Shown: piece after piece, positions 36,001 through 43,973 of the stretch
How the letters are laid out: the number at the start of each line of letters is the position of its first letter
How positions within the stretch are numbered: position 1 is the first letter of the stretch
Assembly: GCF_013409595.1 (NCBI RefSeq)
Contig: NZ_JACCBD010000001.1
Span: 2,170,001-2,234,000 of the forward strand
Direction: 5' to 3'
Source of the DNA: Leucobacter aridicollis
GTDB taxonomy: Bacteria > Actinomycetota > Actinomycetes > Actinomycetales > Microbacteriaceae
DNA: 64,000 nucleotides
Notes under the pieces: model-generated
Database searches by the model: none
The model's input: the letters and a program-made list of their open reading frames with translations, nothing else
Told to the model about the DNA's origin: nothing
Position numbers and translations under genes: made by a program

Positions 36001-36300
36001 GGCTGTCGCCGCCGCGCGACCGAGCACCGAGAACGCGAACGAGGAGGCCGTGCGCACCGGCGCACCCCCGACCGCCCTGTCGAGCCGCTTGTGCACCCGC
36101 TCTCGCAGGCTCGCGGCAACGAGCCGGTTCGGTGCGAGCACAAGCGCGTCGCCCTCTTCCCACCCCGCGAGCGCCATCGCGCGGGCAAAACTTTCGACGA
36201 GCAGCTCGGTCTTCCCGGTGCCCGGAGCCCCAAGGACCCTCGCATGCGCCCGCGGATCGAGCGCGAGCACGCGCTGCTGCGAAGTGTCGAATGCGATCAT
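33019..36300 (-). CDS. adnA: AdnA-like helicase-nuclease subunit
   Basis: First gene of the adnAB operon, 1093 residues. Walker A GAPGTGKT lies at 24-31, and LLLIDDAQELGEGQ is a Walker B with DD in place of DE. The C-terminal nuclease has VVDLKTGRTPATKP followed by HVQLQAYQLGV. Cys residues flank the nuclease (TCALDWV, then CSDPHRPGNC near the C-terminus), an arrangement resembling the iron-sulfur cage of AddB-type nucleases, though I count only three clear Cys. A hypervariable Ala/Gly/Pro insert occurs at about 345-385. The ATG at 36300 follows TAGGCT by six bases (leaderless). Confidence 0.85.
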   Translation of the reverse strand: MIAFDTSQQRVLALDPRAHARVLGAPGTGKTELLVESFARAMALAGWEEGDALVLAPNRLVAASLRERVHKRLDRAVGGAPVRTASSFAFSVLGRAAATAGEAPPRLLTGTVQDEAIAETVEARIQADAARGEGGLATDVLLSAPFRAELRELWRVLDDFGFTPAALAASLTGALAEARNLAYSAGPDPGLAARWVEALDVLQDVQQGLEQSRAQEVSSSGLLRLAAQAIRDGQAPAPRLLLIDDAQELGEGQLALVAACATAGSAVWAFGDPDLATSAFQGEHTRVLAGLTAELVRRGWTPPPAAAEQLVVLDTVYRHGATIRGFVRGLSTRIGSAGGAAHRAAESVPVSVAATEAGAGAGAEEAVDGVADSDRGGATPPTAGRVGGGRDSVEFARMTSPAEQLGAIAHRMRARKLGLDSERALEWGEMAVVCRTRAEVTRVARLLAGHQVPTGVAAGGIVLREHQVVRELVALLQHALGIATLDAQGVLRLAGGVIGGLDAVAVRRLRGGLLLDERRAAREEAREPLTVDELVFEAFEFPGPSPAIDSAGGRAIRKLGLMAAAGLKVREGGGTPREVLWALWDGAKLADRWQQEAIAGRGLRADEANRSLDAVVGLFFALQRHEEQDSEQPIADLLDDILRNTVPEDSLAQRSERQTVTVTTPQGMIGREFSLVAVIGVQDGSWPNLRARGSLLGTAALERWLRGGEALMPSRRDTTHDELRLFLHACSRARDELLVAAVADENSHPSPFFGLGSDFAVTGLPSSRLTLRGITAAMRRRVVEDAADATAVISLRALARADVSGAHPRDWYGVLEPSTTAPLYEPAADEEPRPVPVSPSQLEKAETCALDWVIGALGGGAGSVQASLGTLVHHALETVEGHDPDEMLGAIFAEWKKLPFDAEWESERARRTAAQMAGGLSDYLREFEASGKELLGQESGFSLAVGRAELRGIADRLEVQRGGSGTEVTVVDLKTGRTPATKPEAEEHVQLQAYQLGVLLGAFDTGDVEVGADVRTAAKLLYVHPDAARGKGYVLREQSGLSEDAREQLVARIADVADTMAARAFTARVEHHCSDPHRPGNCRLHIIQAVSHA

Positions 36301-36306
36301 GCATTC

Positions 36307-36312
36307 AGCCTA
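36307..36312 (-). promoter_or_regulatory. putative -10 element, leaderless start of adnA
   Basis: TAGGCT on the minus strand, six bases before the ATG at 36300. Confidence 0.45.
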
Positions 36313-36399
36313 CTGAGCACCACCGACATCGGCGGCGGGGCATGTGCAATACTCAAAGCTGTTTCAGTGTGTACGCACGCCCCTCAGAGTGGAGGACCG

Positions 36400-39039
36400 A
36401 TGACCCAGGCAGCAGGCGCGCCCCAGATGATTCCCGCGAGCGAGACGCCACGAAAGAAACGTCGGGCGTTGCGCGTGATCGGCTGGATCATCGCCGCGCT
36501 GGTCGTGGTCGCGCTCATCGCGGCGGGCCTCGGCGTGTGGACGGTGCAACGATCCTTCCCCACAGTCTCGGGGACCGTCGCGGCCGCCGGCCTCGCGGGC
36601 GAGGTCACGGTGCAGCGCGACGAGCGCGGGATCGCGACGATCACCGCCGACTCGACCGACGACCTGTTCTTCTCGCAGGGGTACGTGCACGCGCAGGATC
36701 GGTTCTGGGAGATGGACTTCCGCCGCCACCTCACGAGCGCCCGACTGTCCGAGCTGTTCGGTGAGTCCCAGGTCGGCACTGATTCGTTCCTGCGCACCCT
36801 CGGGTGGCAACGCATCGCCGAAGAGGAGTTCGCGGCGCTGAGCCCCGAGGCCAGGTCGTACTACGAAGCGTACGCGGCCGGCGTGAACGCCTACCTCGCA
36901 GATCACAGCGGCAGTAAGCTCTCGCTCGAATACGCGGTGCTCGGCCTCCAGAACTCCGGCTACGAGCCCGAGCCCTGGCAGCCCGCAGACTCGATCGCGT
37001 GGTTGAAAGCCATGGCCTGGGATCTTCGCACAAACATCGAGGACGAGACCGCCCGCGCGCTCCAGGCGCAGTTCCTGGACGCTGACGAGCTCGCCGAGCT
37101 CTACCCGGGCTACCCGTTCGAGGAGCACCCGGTCATCCTCGCGGACGATCCGGCGGGGCGGCGGGTCGTCGCCGTCGGCAAGCTCGAGCAGGGCGCCGCG
37201 TTCGTTCAGGATCGGTTCGCAGGGCTCGTCGAGTCCCTCAACCTCGAGCCCCTCGAGGAGCTGCTCGGCAAGGTCGATTCGCTCATCACACAGCAGGGCG
37301 AGGGCATCGGCTCGAACTCCTGGGTGGTCTCGGGGGAACACACGACGACGGGCGCGCCGCTGCTCGCGAACGATCCGCACCTCGGCGCCGCGCTGCCGTC
37401 TGTCTGGACGCAGATGCAGTTGCGCTGTTCCACCGTCTCCGAGGAGTGCCCGTTCGACGTCGCCGGCTTCAGCTTCTCGGGCCTGCCCGGCATCGTCATC
37501 GGCCACAACCAGAACGTCGCGTGGGGGTTCACGAATCTGACGACCGACGTCGCCGACCTGTTCGTCGAGAGCGTTGACGGGGACAAGTACTGGTACGACA
37601 ACGAGTGGCACGACATGGCCACGCGCGAGGAGACCATTAAGGTCGCGGGCGGCGACGATGTCACCCTCACCGTGCGAGAAACGGGGCACGGCCCCATCGT
37701 CTCGGGCCTCACCGGCGAATTCACGGAGATCGCCGAGGCCCCGCGCGCGGAGACCCCGGAGGGGAAGATCCTGCCCGTCGGCCCCGGCGACATCGGCGGC
37801 ACCATGCCCTACTCCGAGGCTGCGCTGGCGCTGCGGTGGACCGCGCTCGACGCCGGTTCCACCCCCGAGGCGATCTTCATGCTCAACCGCGCCGAGAATT
37901 TCACCGATTTCCGCGAGGCCGCGAGCAAGTTCGATGTGCCCGGCCAGAACCTCATCTACGCCGATCCCGAGGGCAACATCGGCTACCAGGCGCCAGGCAA
38001 GCTCCCCATCCGCGCGACGGGTCAAGAGGGCTATCTGCCCACGCCCGGCTGGTCGAGCGAGTACGACTGGCAGGGGTTCATTCCGTTCGAGGAGCAGCCC
38101 TGGTCGTACAACCCGAAGTCCGGCTACATCGTCACGGCGAACAACGCGATCGTCAACGACGACTACGCGCACTTCCTCAGCCGTGACTGGGACTACGGCT
38201 ATCGCGCCGCCCGGATCGTCGAGCTCCTCGAGGAGAAGATCGCCGCTGGCCCCGTCAGCGCTGCCGATCTCGCCGAGATCCACATGGACAACCAGATGCC
38301 GGCCGCGCAGGCGCTCAAGGACGCGTTTGCTGGCCTGTCTGCCGAGGACGACAACGTGCAGAAGGCACTCGACCTGCTCGCCTCGTGGGACGGCCAGAAC
38401 GCGATGGACTCCGCGCCGGCGGCCTACGCGAACGTGCTTTGGGAGCACCTCACACAGCGGATGGTGTCGGGGCGGGAGGGTGACATCCCCCGCGACGACC
38501 AATCCCGGTTCGCCAGGGTGCTCGCGCTGCAGCTCGCAGACCCCGAATCTGAGTGGCTGACGGCCGGTGGCACGCAGACACGCGAGGAGGTTCTGGCAGG
38601 CGCGGCACGCGACGCCTATGCGGAACTCACGAAGTTGCAGGGCACGAACCCGGAGAAGTGGAACTGGGGGAAGCTGCACGCGATTACGCTGACGCACGGC
38701 ACGTTCGGGGAGAGCGGCATCGCGCCGATCGAGGCGCTGTTCAACCGCGGACCCTACGACACGTCGGGCGGTTCAGGCGTCGTCAACGCAACGGGGTGGG
38801 CGCTCGGCGAGGGCTACCAGACCACCACCGTGCCGTCGATGCGAATGGTCATCGACGTCTCGAACTGGGATGCGTCGACCTGGCAGAATCTCACCGGCCA
38901 AAGCGGACACGCGTTCCACAAGAACTACACCGACCAGGTCGACGGCTGGGCGACAGGCGAACAGTACGCCTGGGCGTTCAGTACGAAGGCCGTCGATGCT
39001 GCGACGAAGGATACGCTCACGCTGACCCCCGCCGACTAG
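36400..39039 (+). CDS. penicillin acylase family protein (Ntn-hydrolase amidase)
   Basis: An 879-residue secreted or membrane-anchored amidase. A basic N-terminus is followed by a hydrophobic anchor (VIGWIIAALVVVALIAAGLG) and the alpha region SQGYVHAQDRFWEMDFRRH. The self-processing site is GIGSNSWVVSG, where Ser305 would become the N-terminal nucleophile of the beta chain. LLANDPHLG and GFTNLTTDVADLF are typical substrate-pocket and oxyanion segments. Physiological substrates of this family are often acyl-homoserine lactones or other amides, not antibiotics; here unknown. The ATG at 36400 has a strong GGAGGA just upstream. It is divergent from adnA. Confidence 0.9.
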   Translation: MTQAAGAPQMIPASETPRKKRRALRVIGWIIAALVVVALIAAGLGVWTVQRSFPTVSGTVAAAGLAGEVTVQRDERGIATITADSTDDLFFSQGYVHAQDRFWEMDFRRHLTSARLSELFGESQVGTDSFLRTLGWQRIAEEEFAALSPEARSYYEAYAAGVNAYLADHSGSKLSLEYAVLGLQNSGYEPEPWQPADSIAWLKAMAWDLRTNIEDETARALQAQFLDADELAELYPGYPFEEHPVILADDPAGRRVVAVGKLEQGAAFVQDRFAGLVESLNLEPLEELLGKVDSLITQQGEGIGSNSWVVSGEHTTTGAPLLANDPHLGAALPSVWTQMQLRCSTVSEECPFDVAGFSFSGLPGIVIGHNQNVAWGFTNLTTDVADLFVESVDGDKYWYDNEWHDMATREETIKVAGGDDVTLTVRETGHGPIVSGLTGEFTEIAEAPRAETPEGKILPVGPGDIGGTMPYSEAALALRWTALDAGSTPEAIFMLNRAENFTDFREAASKFDVPGQNLIYADPEGNIGYQAPGKLPIRATGQEGYLPTPGWSSEYDWQGFIPFEEQPWSYNPKSGYIVTANNAIVNDDYAHFLSRDWDYGYRAARIVELLEEKIAAGPVSAADLAEIHMDNQMPAAQALKDAFAGLSAEDDNVQKALDLLASWDGQNAMDSAPAAYANVLWEHLTQRMVSGREGDIPRDDQSRFARVLALQLADPESEWLTAGGTQTREEVLAGAARDAYAELTKLQGTNPEKWNWGKLHAITLTHGTFGESGIAPIEALFNRGPYDTSGGSGVVNATGWALGEGYQTTTVPSMRMVIDVSNWDASTWQNLTGQSGHAFHKNYTDQVDGWATGEQYAWAFSTKAVDAATKDTLTLTPAD

Positions 39040-39200
39040 CCCCAGCCGACGAGGCTCAGCCGACCAGGCGCAGCGGGGCGGGCCCGCCCTGCCAGTCCCG
39101 AGGGCTCAGCGCGCGTGGCCCGCACGTTGTCCATGGGATCTGCAATTTGAATGCTCAAAGGAGACGAGTTCGACATTAGGACAGCCGATCCCATGGGCAT

Positions 39201-39317
39201 GCGCTGGTGGCAGCACGGCGTGCCAACCGGACTTGCGCTGGTGGCAGCACGGCGTGCCGATCTGTGGCGCGCTGGTGGCAGCGCGGCGTGCCAACCTGCG
39301 GTGCGCTGACGGCGAAC
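39201..39317. repeat. 34-bp tandem repeat, about 3.4 copies
   Basis: Units at 39201-39234, 39235-39268 and 39269-39302 plus a partial copy. Each opens GCGCTGGTGGCAGCRCGGCG, and units one and two contain the 11-base palindrome GCACGGCGTGC. The repeat occupies the middle of the 384-bp gap 39040-39423, which holds no convincing gene. Confidence 0.85.
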
Positions 39318-39423
39318 GGGCCCGGAATTGGTGCGGTTCTGGAAGGCCGGCGGCATACACTCAGAGGAGAAAAGAGTTGCGGCGCAGTCCGCGACCGCAT
39401 CATGACTTGTCCAGGAGGCAGCT

Positions 39424-39639
39424 GTGGAAGTACGGATCGGCATCAACCAGTCGGCGCGCGAACTCTCATTCGAGACCGACGCATCGGCAGAAGAACTCAG
39501 CTCGCTCATCCAGGCAGCCCCGACCGGCCTCGTCTCGCTGACCGACAGCAAGGGTCGCACCTTCCTCGTGAACCGCGAGTCGATCACGTACGTTGAGCTC
39601 GGCAGCGACACCTCGCGCAAGGTCGGCTTCGTCAGCTAA
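39424..39639 (+). CDS. DUF3107 family protein
   Basis: A 71-residue conserved actinobacterial protein (compare M. tuberculosis Rv3208A/TB9.4). It opens MEVRIGINQSARELSFET and ends TFLVNRESITYVELG then KVGFVS, probably a small beta-rich fold. Function is unknown. The GTG at 39424 has AGGAGG five bases upstream, the strongest Shine-Dalgarno in the area. It ends 74 bases before a perfect 16-bp terminator, so it is a monocistronic unit. In mycobacteria it likewise lies near a MiaE-like protein and an RhlE-type helicase, as here some 10 kb away. Confidence 0.9.
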   Translation: MEVRIGINQSARELSFETDASAEELSSLIQAAPTGLVSLTDSKGRTFLVNRESITYVELGSDTSRKVGFVS

Positions 39640-39713
39640 CCAGTAGTTCGAGCCCGGCCCAGCGGCCAGGCTCGTGGGCGGGACGCCGGCTCGGCCGCTC
39701 CCCCAACCGACCT

Positions 39714-39748
39714 GAGTGGCGGCACCCCAATCTGGGGTGCCGCCACTC
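39714..39748 (+). terminator. terminator of the DUF3107 gene
   Basis: Perfect 16-bp stem (39714-39729 with 39733-39748) with a three-base loop, followed by TT. Confidence 0.85.
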
Positions 39749-39798
39749 TTGCGTTGGGTGCTCCGCCGCCGCTGGGCCCCGCGCGGGCACGCCCAGAC

Positions 39799-39858
39799 GC
39801 CAGCACCAGCGCCAGCGCCAGCGCCAGCGCCAGCGCCAGCGCCAGCGCCAGCGCCAGC
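39799..39858. repeat. GCCAGC hexanucleotide microsatellite, ten units
   Basis: GCCAGC, ACCAGC, then eight perfect GCCAGC units (39811-39858), between the DUF3107 terminator and the aztA stop. Confidence 0.9.
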
Positions 39859-39902
39859 GGCTGCAGTCCATCAGCCGGTCGCGCGGGCCGGTGCATCGCC
39901 GC

Positions 39903-40559
39903 TCAGCGTGCGCCCGCTTCCGAAACCCGCAGGTGTGCACGGCAGTGCTCGATCCTGATCACGCGATCCGCGACCGCGATGTCTGCCGCGTCGTGGGTGA
40001 CGCAGGCAACCGCGACGCCGCGGGCCGCCTCCGCCGCGAGCAGTTCCCGCGTGCGCGCGCGGCTGAGCTCGTCGAGCCCCGCTGCCGGTTCGTCGAGCAG
40101 AAGCGCCCCCGCGCCAACCGCGAGCCCCTGCGCGATGAGGATCCGTTGCCGCTGCCCGCCGGAGAGCTGCCCGAAGGGCGCGTCGGCGAACGCGGTCGCG
40201 CCGACGCGCTCGACGGCCTCGGCCACGCGAGCGGCCCGCCCGCCTGGGCCGAGGCGCGCGCCGCCCGCTGTGGCCGCCGCCCCGAGCGCGACGACCTGCC
40301 GGCCGGTGATCGGCAGCTCCGCCGGCGCGTCAGGCCGCTGCACGACCAGGGCGACGGGGGTGTCGCGCGTGACCTCGCCGGAGCCCGCCTTGCGCACCCC
40401 GGCGAGCACCTCGATGAGCGTCGTCTTGCCCGCGCCGTTGGGCCCGATGATGGCCGTGACACGCCCGGCAGGGATGTCGACGTCGAGCCCGGACAGCACG
40501 GGGGTTTCGTCGTGGGCATAGAACAGCGCGCGGGCGCGGACGGGAGCGAGATCGGTCAT
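39903..40559 (-). CDS. aztA: zinc ABC transporter ATP-binding protein AztA-like
   Basis: ATPase of a zinc (possibly manganese) importer, 218 residues. It has Walker A GPNGAGKTT at about 39-47, signature GQLSGGQRQRILIAQ, Walker B ALLLDEPAAGLDE and the H-loop VTHD. I chose the ATG at 40559; an ATG two codons upstream (40565) is equally possible, and frames further upstream are antisense to aztB. It is divergent from aztB across a 55-bp gap that holds a Zur-type palindrome, so both arms are expected to be derepressed by zinc shortage. The substrate call rests on the AztB/C/D neighbours. Confidence 0.85.
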   Translation of the reverse strand: MTDLAPVRARALFYAHDETPVLSGLDVDIPAGRVTAIIGPNGAGKTTLIEVLAGVRKAGSGEVTRDTPVALVVQRPDAPAELPITGRQVVALGAAATAGGARLGPGGRAARVAEAVERVGATAFADAPFGQLSGGQRQRILIAQGLAVGAGALLLDEPAAGLDELSRARTRELLAAEAARGVAVACVTHDAADIAVADRVIRIEHCRAHLRVSEAGAR

Positions 40560-40579
40560 GACCATCAACCTAGCATGTT

Positions 40580-40598
40580 GAGAATGATTTTCATTATC
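40580..40598. promoter_or_regulatory. Zur/Fur-family operator in the divergent azt promoter
   Basis: GAGAATGATTTTCATTATC: AATGA and TCATT are inverted around TTT and the outer GA/TC also pair. It closely matches Zur boxes of actinobacteria and is a strikingly AT-rich patch between aztA and aztB. Confidence 0.8.
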
Positions 40599-40614
40599 TG
40601 TAGTGTCTGTGTTC

Positions 40615-41475
40615 ATGTTCTGGTTCATCGACGCGCTCGGCTCCGCGTTCTTCGCCCGTGCCGTCATCGGCGGCGCCCTCGTCGCCATCGTGTGCGGCGT
40701 CGTCGGCACGTGGGTCGTCATCCGCGGGATGGCCTTCTTCGGCGAGGCGATCGGGCACGGCATGTTGCCCGGAGTCGCCGTCGCGACCCTCGCCGGTGTT
40801 CCCCCTGTGATCGGCGGCGCACTCTCGGCCGCAATCATGAGCGCGCTCATCGCAGCGCTCCAGCGCCGCGGCAAACTCTCGTACGACACGAGCATCGGGC
40901 TCCTGTTCGTCGCGATGCTCGCCACCGGCGTGATCATTGTGTCGGGCTCCGGGAGCTTCGCGACCGACGTCACGGCGGTCCTCTTCGGCGACATCCTCGC
41001 GATCTCCTGGGCCGACATTGCGGTGCTCGCCGGCGCGTGCACGGCCGTGATCGCCATCACCGTTGCCCGGCACCGCGCGTTCGTTGCCCTGGCGTTTGAC
41101 CGGCGCCTCGCGCTCACGCTCGGGTACCGCCCGCACCTCACACAGGGGCTGCTCGTCGGGCTCGTCACGCTCGCCGTCGTGGCCTCCGCGCAGGCGGTCG
41201 GCACGCTGCTCGTGGTCGCGCTCCTCCTCGGCCCGGCAGTCGCGGCACAGCCGTGGCACCCGAGCATCCCCGGACGCATCGCGATCGCGGCCGCGGTCGG
41301 GATCGCCTCCGTGACCGTCGGGCTCGCGATCTCCTGGGCCGCTGGCTCGGCGGCCGGCTCCACGATCGCCGCCAGCGCCGTCGCCGCCGCCGGGCTCTCG
41401 CACGGCTGCAGACTCGCCCTCGCACGCACCCGGGCATCCAGCACTCCCACCACCCCACTAGAAAGCACCGCATGA
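40615..41475 (+). CDS. aztB: zinc ABC transporter permease AztB-like
   Basis: Membrane component of the metal ABC importer, ZnuB/MntB family, 286 residues with about eight hydrophobic segments. It includes GMAFFGEAIGHGMLPGVAVA, the conserved loop that contacts the ATPase and lines the pathway, and TLLVVALLLGPAVAAQ. I chose the ATG at 40615; a GTG at 40603 is in frame. Its TGA overlaps the ATG of the next gene (ATGA, 41472-41475), so the plus-strand genes form a coupled operon controlled from the Zur-type site. Confidence 0.88.
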   Translation: MFWFIDALGSAFFARAVIGGALVAIVCGVVGTWVVIRGMAFFGEAIGHGMLPGVAVATLAGVPPVIGGALSAAIMSALIAALQRRGKLSYDTSIGLLFVAMLATGVIIVSGSGSFATDVTAVLFGDILAISWADIAVLAGACTAVIAITVARHRAFVALAFDRRLALTLGYRPHLTQGLLVGLVTLAVVASAQAVGTLLVVALLLGPAVAAQPWHPSIPGRIAIAAAVGIASVTVGLAISWAAGSAAGSTIAASAVAAAGLSHGCRLALARTRASSTPTTPLESTA

Positions 41476-42827
41476 ATCGCCTCTCACTCCCCCTCGCCCT
41501 CGCCTGCGGGGCGACGCTCTCCCTCGCGCTCGTCGCGTGCAGCGCAGCCCCCGGCCCAGCCGCGGCACCCTCGCCCGGCAGCGCCGACACGACGCCCCCC
41601 GCGGATGCGCCCGGGCACGGCGCGGTGGCCGGTGCCGTCGAGGTCGCTGAGGCCCAGCTGCAACTCGTCACCGTCTCGCCGGACGGCGAGACCGGCCTCC
41701 TCGATCTACTCGACGGCGGCGAGCGCACACTCGACCGCGTGCCAGCACCCGCACGCGTCACCTCGGACGGCCGCTACGTCTTCGCGGACTCGGGATCGGG
41801 GGTCGCCGTCATCGACGGCGGCGCCTGGAGCTGGGACCACGGCGATCACTTCCATTTCTATCGAGCGGAACCGGCGCACACCGGGATCGTGCCAGGCGAC
41901 GGCCCGGCGGCGATCACGGGCGACGCCCTTCCGACGACCGGCGCAACGGGCGTCTTCTTTGCGGGCTCAGGCGAGGCCGTGCTGCTCGACAACGCCGCGC
42001 TGAGCACGGGGTCGGTCGTGGAGCGCTTCCGCCTCACCGAGGCCCCGCACGCCGGCATCGCGGCCCCGCTCGGCGACGGCGCGCTGGTGTCTCACGTGGA
42101 CGAGCGCAGCGGCGCGACGGAGCTGCGCGTTGTCGACGCGAGCGGGAAGCCCACCGGCGAGATGGCAGCCTGCGAGTCGCCACGGAGCGCCACCACGACC
42201 CGCGCCGGCCTCGTTGTGCTGTGCGACGCGGGCGCTGTCGTGGCCGCGGGCGCGGACGCCGGCGCGCCCGCGGCCGACGCGAACGCTGACGCCGCGACGG
42301 ACGCGAACGCTGACGCTGACGCCACGACGGACGCGAACGCTGAGCCATCCACGCTGACCTTCGTCCCGCTCCCGGGTGGCGTCAGCGCCTCCCCCGAGGC
42401 GCTCGCAGGCAGGAAGGGCCGACCGACACTCGCAGGCGTCGGCACCGGTCCGGACGGACAGCCCGGCGTCTGGCAGTTCGATGCGCGCGCCCACGCCTGG
42501 GAGTGGAGCCGGAGCGCCGCGGAGCTCGTCCGCGCCGTTGCTGTCGGGGACGACGCCGGGCACGTCGTCGCGCTCGACGAGCAGGGACGTGCGCGGGTGC
42601 TGCGCGCGGGCGAAGAGCTCGCTCACACTGCGCCGCTTCTCGACGCCGCCGACCTCGCACCGAAGGCGCTCGACGCGCTCACGCTGACCGTCGACTCGCA
42701 GCGGGCCTACCTGAACTCGCCGAGCCGCGGCATCGTGTACGAGATCGACTACGTCGACAGCGCGCGGGTTGCCCGGGAGCTCACGCCAAGCGTGCGCCCC
42801 CACTTCCTCGCGGAGGTGGGGCTGTGA
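41472..42827 (+). CDS. AztD-like lipoprotein, divergent paralogue
   Basis: A 451-residue secreted lipoprotein (signal peptide, lipobox LVACSA). Repeated short beta-strand motifs suggest a beta-propeller. A His cluster WDHGDHFHFYR lies near residue 120 and EAPHAGIAAPLGDG near 195; both have counterparts in zinc chaperone AztD. Where the AztD-like gene at 43974 has a Cys-Pro-x-x-His-Gly-Glu segment, this one reads ACESPRSATTTRAG, so part of the presumed site is lost. A disordered loop of ANADA/TDANA repeats (about 265-295) interrupts the propeller. Overlaps of 4 bp with aztB and aztC place it inside the operon. A zinc-delivery role is inference. Confidence 0.65.
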   Translation: MNRLSLPLALACGATLSLALVACSAAPGPAAAPSPGSADTTPPADAPGHGAVAGAVEVAEAQLQLVTVSPDGETGLLDLLDGGERTLDRVPAPARVTSDGRYVFADSGSGVAVIDGGAWSWDHGDHFHFYRAEPAHTGIVPGDGPAAITGDALPTTGATGVFFAGSGEAVLLDNAALSTGSVVERFRLTEAPHAGIAAPLGDGALVSHVDERSGATELRVVDASGKPTGEMAACESPRSATTTRAGLVVLCDAGAVVAAGADAGAPAADANADAATDANADADATTDANAEPSTLTFVPLPGGVSASPEALAGRKGRPTLAGVGTGPDGQPGVWQFDARAHAWEWSRSAAELVRAVAVGDDAGHVVALDEQGRARVLRAGEELAHTAPLLDAADLAPKALDALTLTVDSQRAYLNSPSRGIVYEIDYVDSARVARELTPSVRPHFLAEVGL

Positions 42828-43822
42828 GCCGGTACCGCGGCCCGCGCAGCCGCGCGAGGGCCGCACGCCTGGCCTCCGGCGTCGCGGTGCTGCTCGGGCT
42901 CGCACTGTCCGCGTGCACCACGGGGCCCAGCGACGCGGAGAGCACCGCCGAGGCAAACATCGTCGTCACCACGAACATCCTCGGGGACGTCGTTTCGCAG
43001 ATCGTCGGCGACGCCGCGAACGTCAGGACGCTGATGCGCCCCGGCGCGGACCCGCACTCGTTCGAGATCTCCGCGCAGCAGGCAGCCCAGATGGACGAGG
43101 CCGACCTGCTTGTCTCCAACGGGCTCGGGCTCGAGGAGGGGCTGCAGCGCCACCTCGACAGGGTGGCCGCGGCGGGCGGCGCGCAGTTCGTCGCCGGCGA
43201 CCACGTCGACGTCTTGCGCTACGCCGCGAGCGACGCACACGGCGAGGGCGCGGCCGAGGCCGTCGACCCGCACTTCTGGACGGACCCGCTGCAGATGGTC
43301 GCCGTGACCGAGGCGCTCACCGAAACACTCGCGGCGCTCCCCGCCCTCGATGAGGACGCCCGCGCCGCCGTCACCGGGCGCGGCACCGCCTACGCCGCGG
43401 AGCTGACGGCGGTCGACGCGACCATGAAGCAACGATTCGCTGAGATCCCGCCAGATCGCCGAGCGCTCGTCACCAACCACCACGTGTTCGGGTACTTCGC
43501 CGAGCGCTACGACTTCGAGGTGCTGGGAACCGCGATCCCCGGCGGCACCACGCTCGCGGCTCCGAGCGCGAAGGATCTCGATGCGCTCGTGACGGCGATC
43601 ACCGAGGCGCGGGTGCCGACGATCTTCGCCGAGTCCTCGTCGCCTGACAGGCTCATGCGGGTCCTCGCCGACGAGGCCGGCCTCACCGTCGACGTCGTGT
43701 CGCTCTTCACGGAGTCCCTGTCTGAGCCCGGCGCAGGTGCCGACACGTACGTCGCCATGCTGCACACCAACACCGACCGCATCGTGGCCGGCCTCGCACC
43801 TGGGGAGCCCGCCGGCCGGTAA
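42824..43822 (+). CDS. aztC: zinc ABC transporter substrate-binding lipoprotein AztC-like
   Basis: Cluster A-I metal-binding protein of 332 residues that captures zinc outside the membrane and hands it to AztB. Signal peptide and lipobox are LGLALSACTT. The expected ligands are visible: His in PGADPHSFE, His in VDPHFWTDP, His in VTNHHVFGYFAERY and the acid in AESSSPDRL. The variable loop (AASDAHGEGAAEA) is short and has only one His, unlike the long His-rich loop of ZnuA, which fits AztC-type proteins that depend on a chaperone. The GTG at 42824 overlaps the previous stop (GTGA). Confidence 0.88.
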   Translation: MSRYRGPRSRARAARLASGVAVLLGLALSACTTGPSDAESTAEANIVVTTNILGDVVSQIVGDAANVRTLMRPGADPHSFEISAQQAAQMDEADLLVSNGLGLEEGLQRHLDRVAAAGGAQFVAGDHVDVLRYAASDAHGEGAAEAVDPHFWTDPLQMVAVTEALTETLAALPALDEDARAAVTGRGTAYAAELTAVDATMKQRFAEIPPDRRALVTNHHVFGYFAERYDFEVLGTAIPGGTTLAAPSAKDLDALVTAITEARVPTIFAESSSPDRLMRVLADEAGLTVDVVSLFTESLSEPGAGADTYVAMLHTNTDRIVAGLAPGEPAGR

Positions 43823-43894
43823 CCACGGCTGCCGGCCGCTGCCGGCTGCGGCACCGACGAGCCCAACCCGGCAGCCTCCACGCATCACGCCGCT

Positions 43895-43935
43895 GCACGC
43901 TCAATCACCGCACGCTCAATCACCGCGCGCTCACC
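43895..43935. repeat. 15-bp direct repeat, 2.7 copies
   Basis: GCACGCTCAATCACC at 43895-43909 and 43910-43924, then a partial GCGCGCTCACC. It lies in the 151-bp gap between aztC and the aztD-like gene. Confidence 0.85.
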
Positions 43936-43973
43936 CAGAGCGCACCTCACCCCACCCAACACAAAGGAGAACC

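Noticed and set aside
34255..36399. Long N-terminal extension of the penicillin acylase frame
   Set aside because: It is antisense to adnA; the ATG at 36400 has a strong Shine-Dalgarno and begins the signal anchor.
36364..38697. Open frame of 777 codons antisense to the penicillin acylase gene
   Set aside because: Arg/Val/Gly/Asp-rich composition with no motif; it is the usual high-GC mirror frame of a real gene.
39201..39317. Possible CRISPR array
   Set aside because: Units are directly adjacent with no unique spacers, and no cas gene is present.
39632..39940. Frame encoding a Trp-Arg dipeptide repeat
   Set aside because: Purely the translation of the GCCAGC microsatellite; no start context or family.
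43895..43935. Possible attachment site or CRISPR fragment
   Set aside because: Simple 15-bp tandem repeat; no integrase or tRNA nearby.
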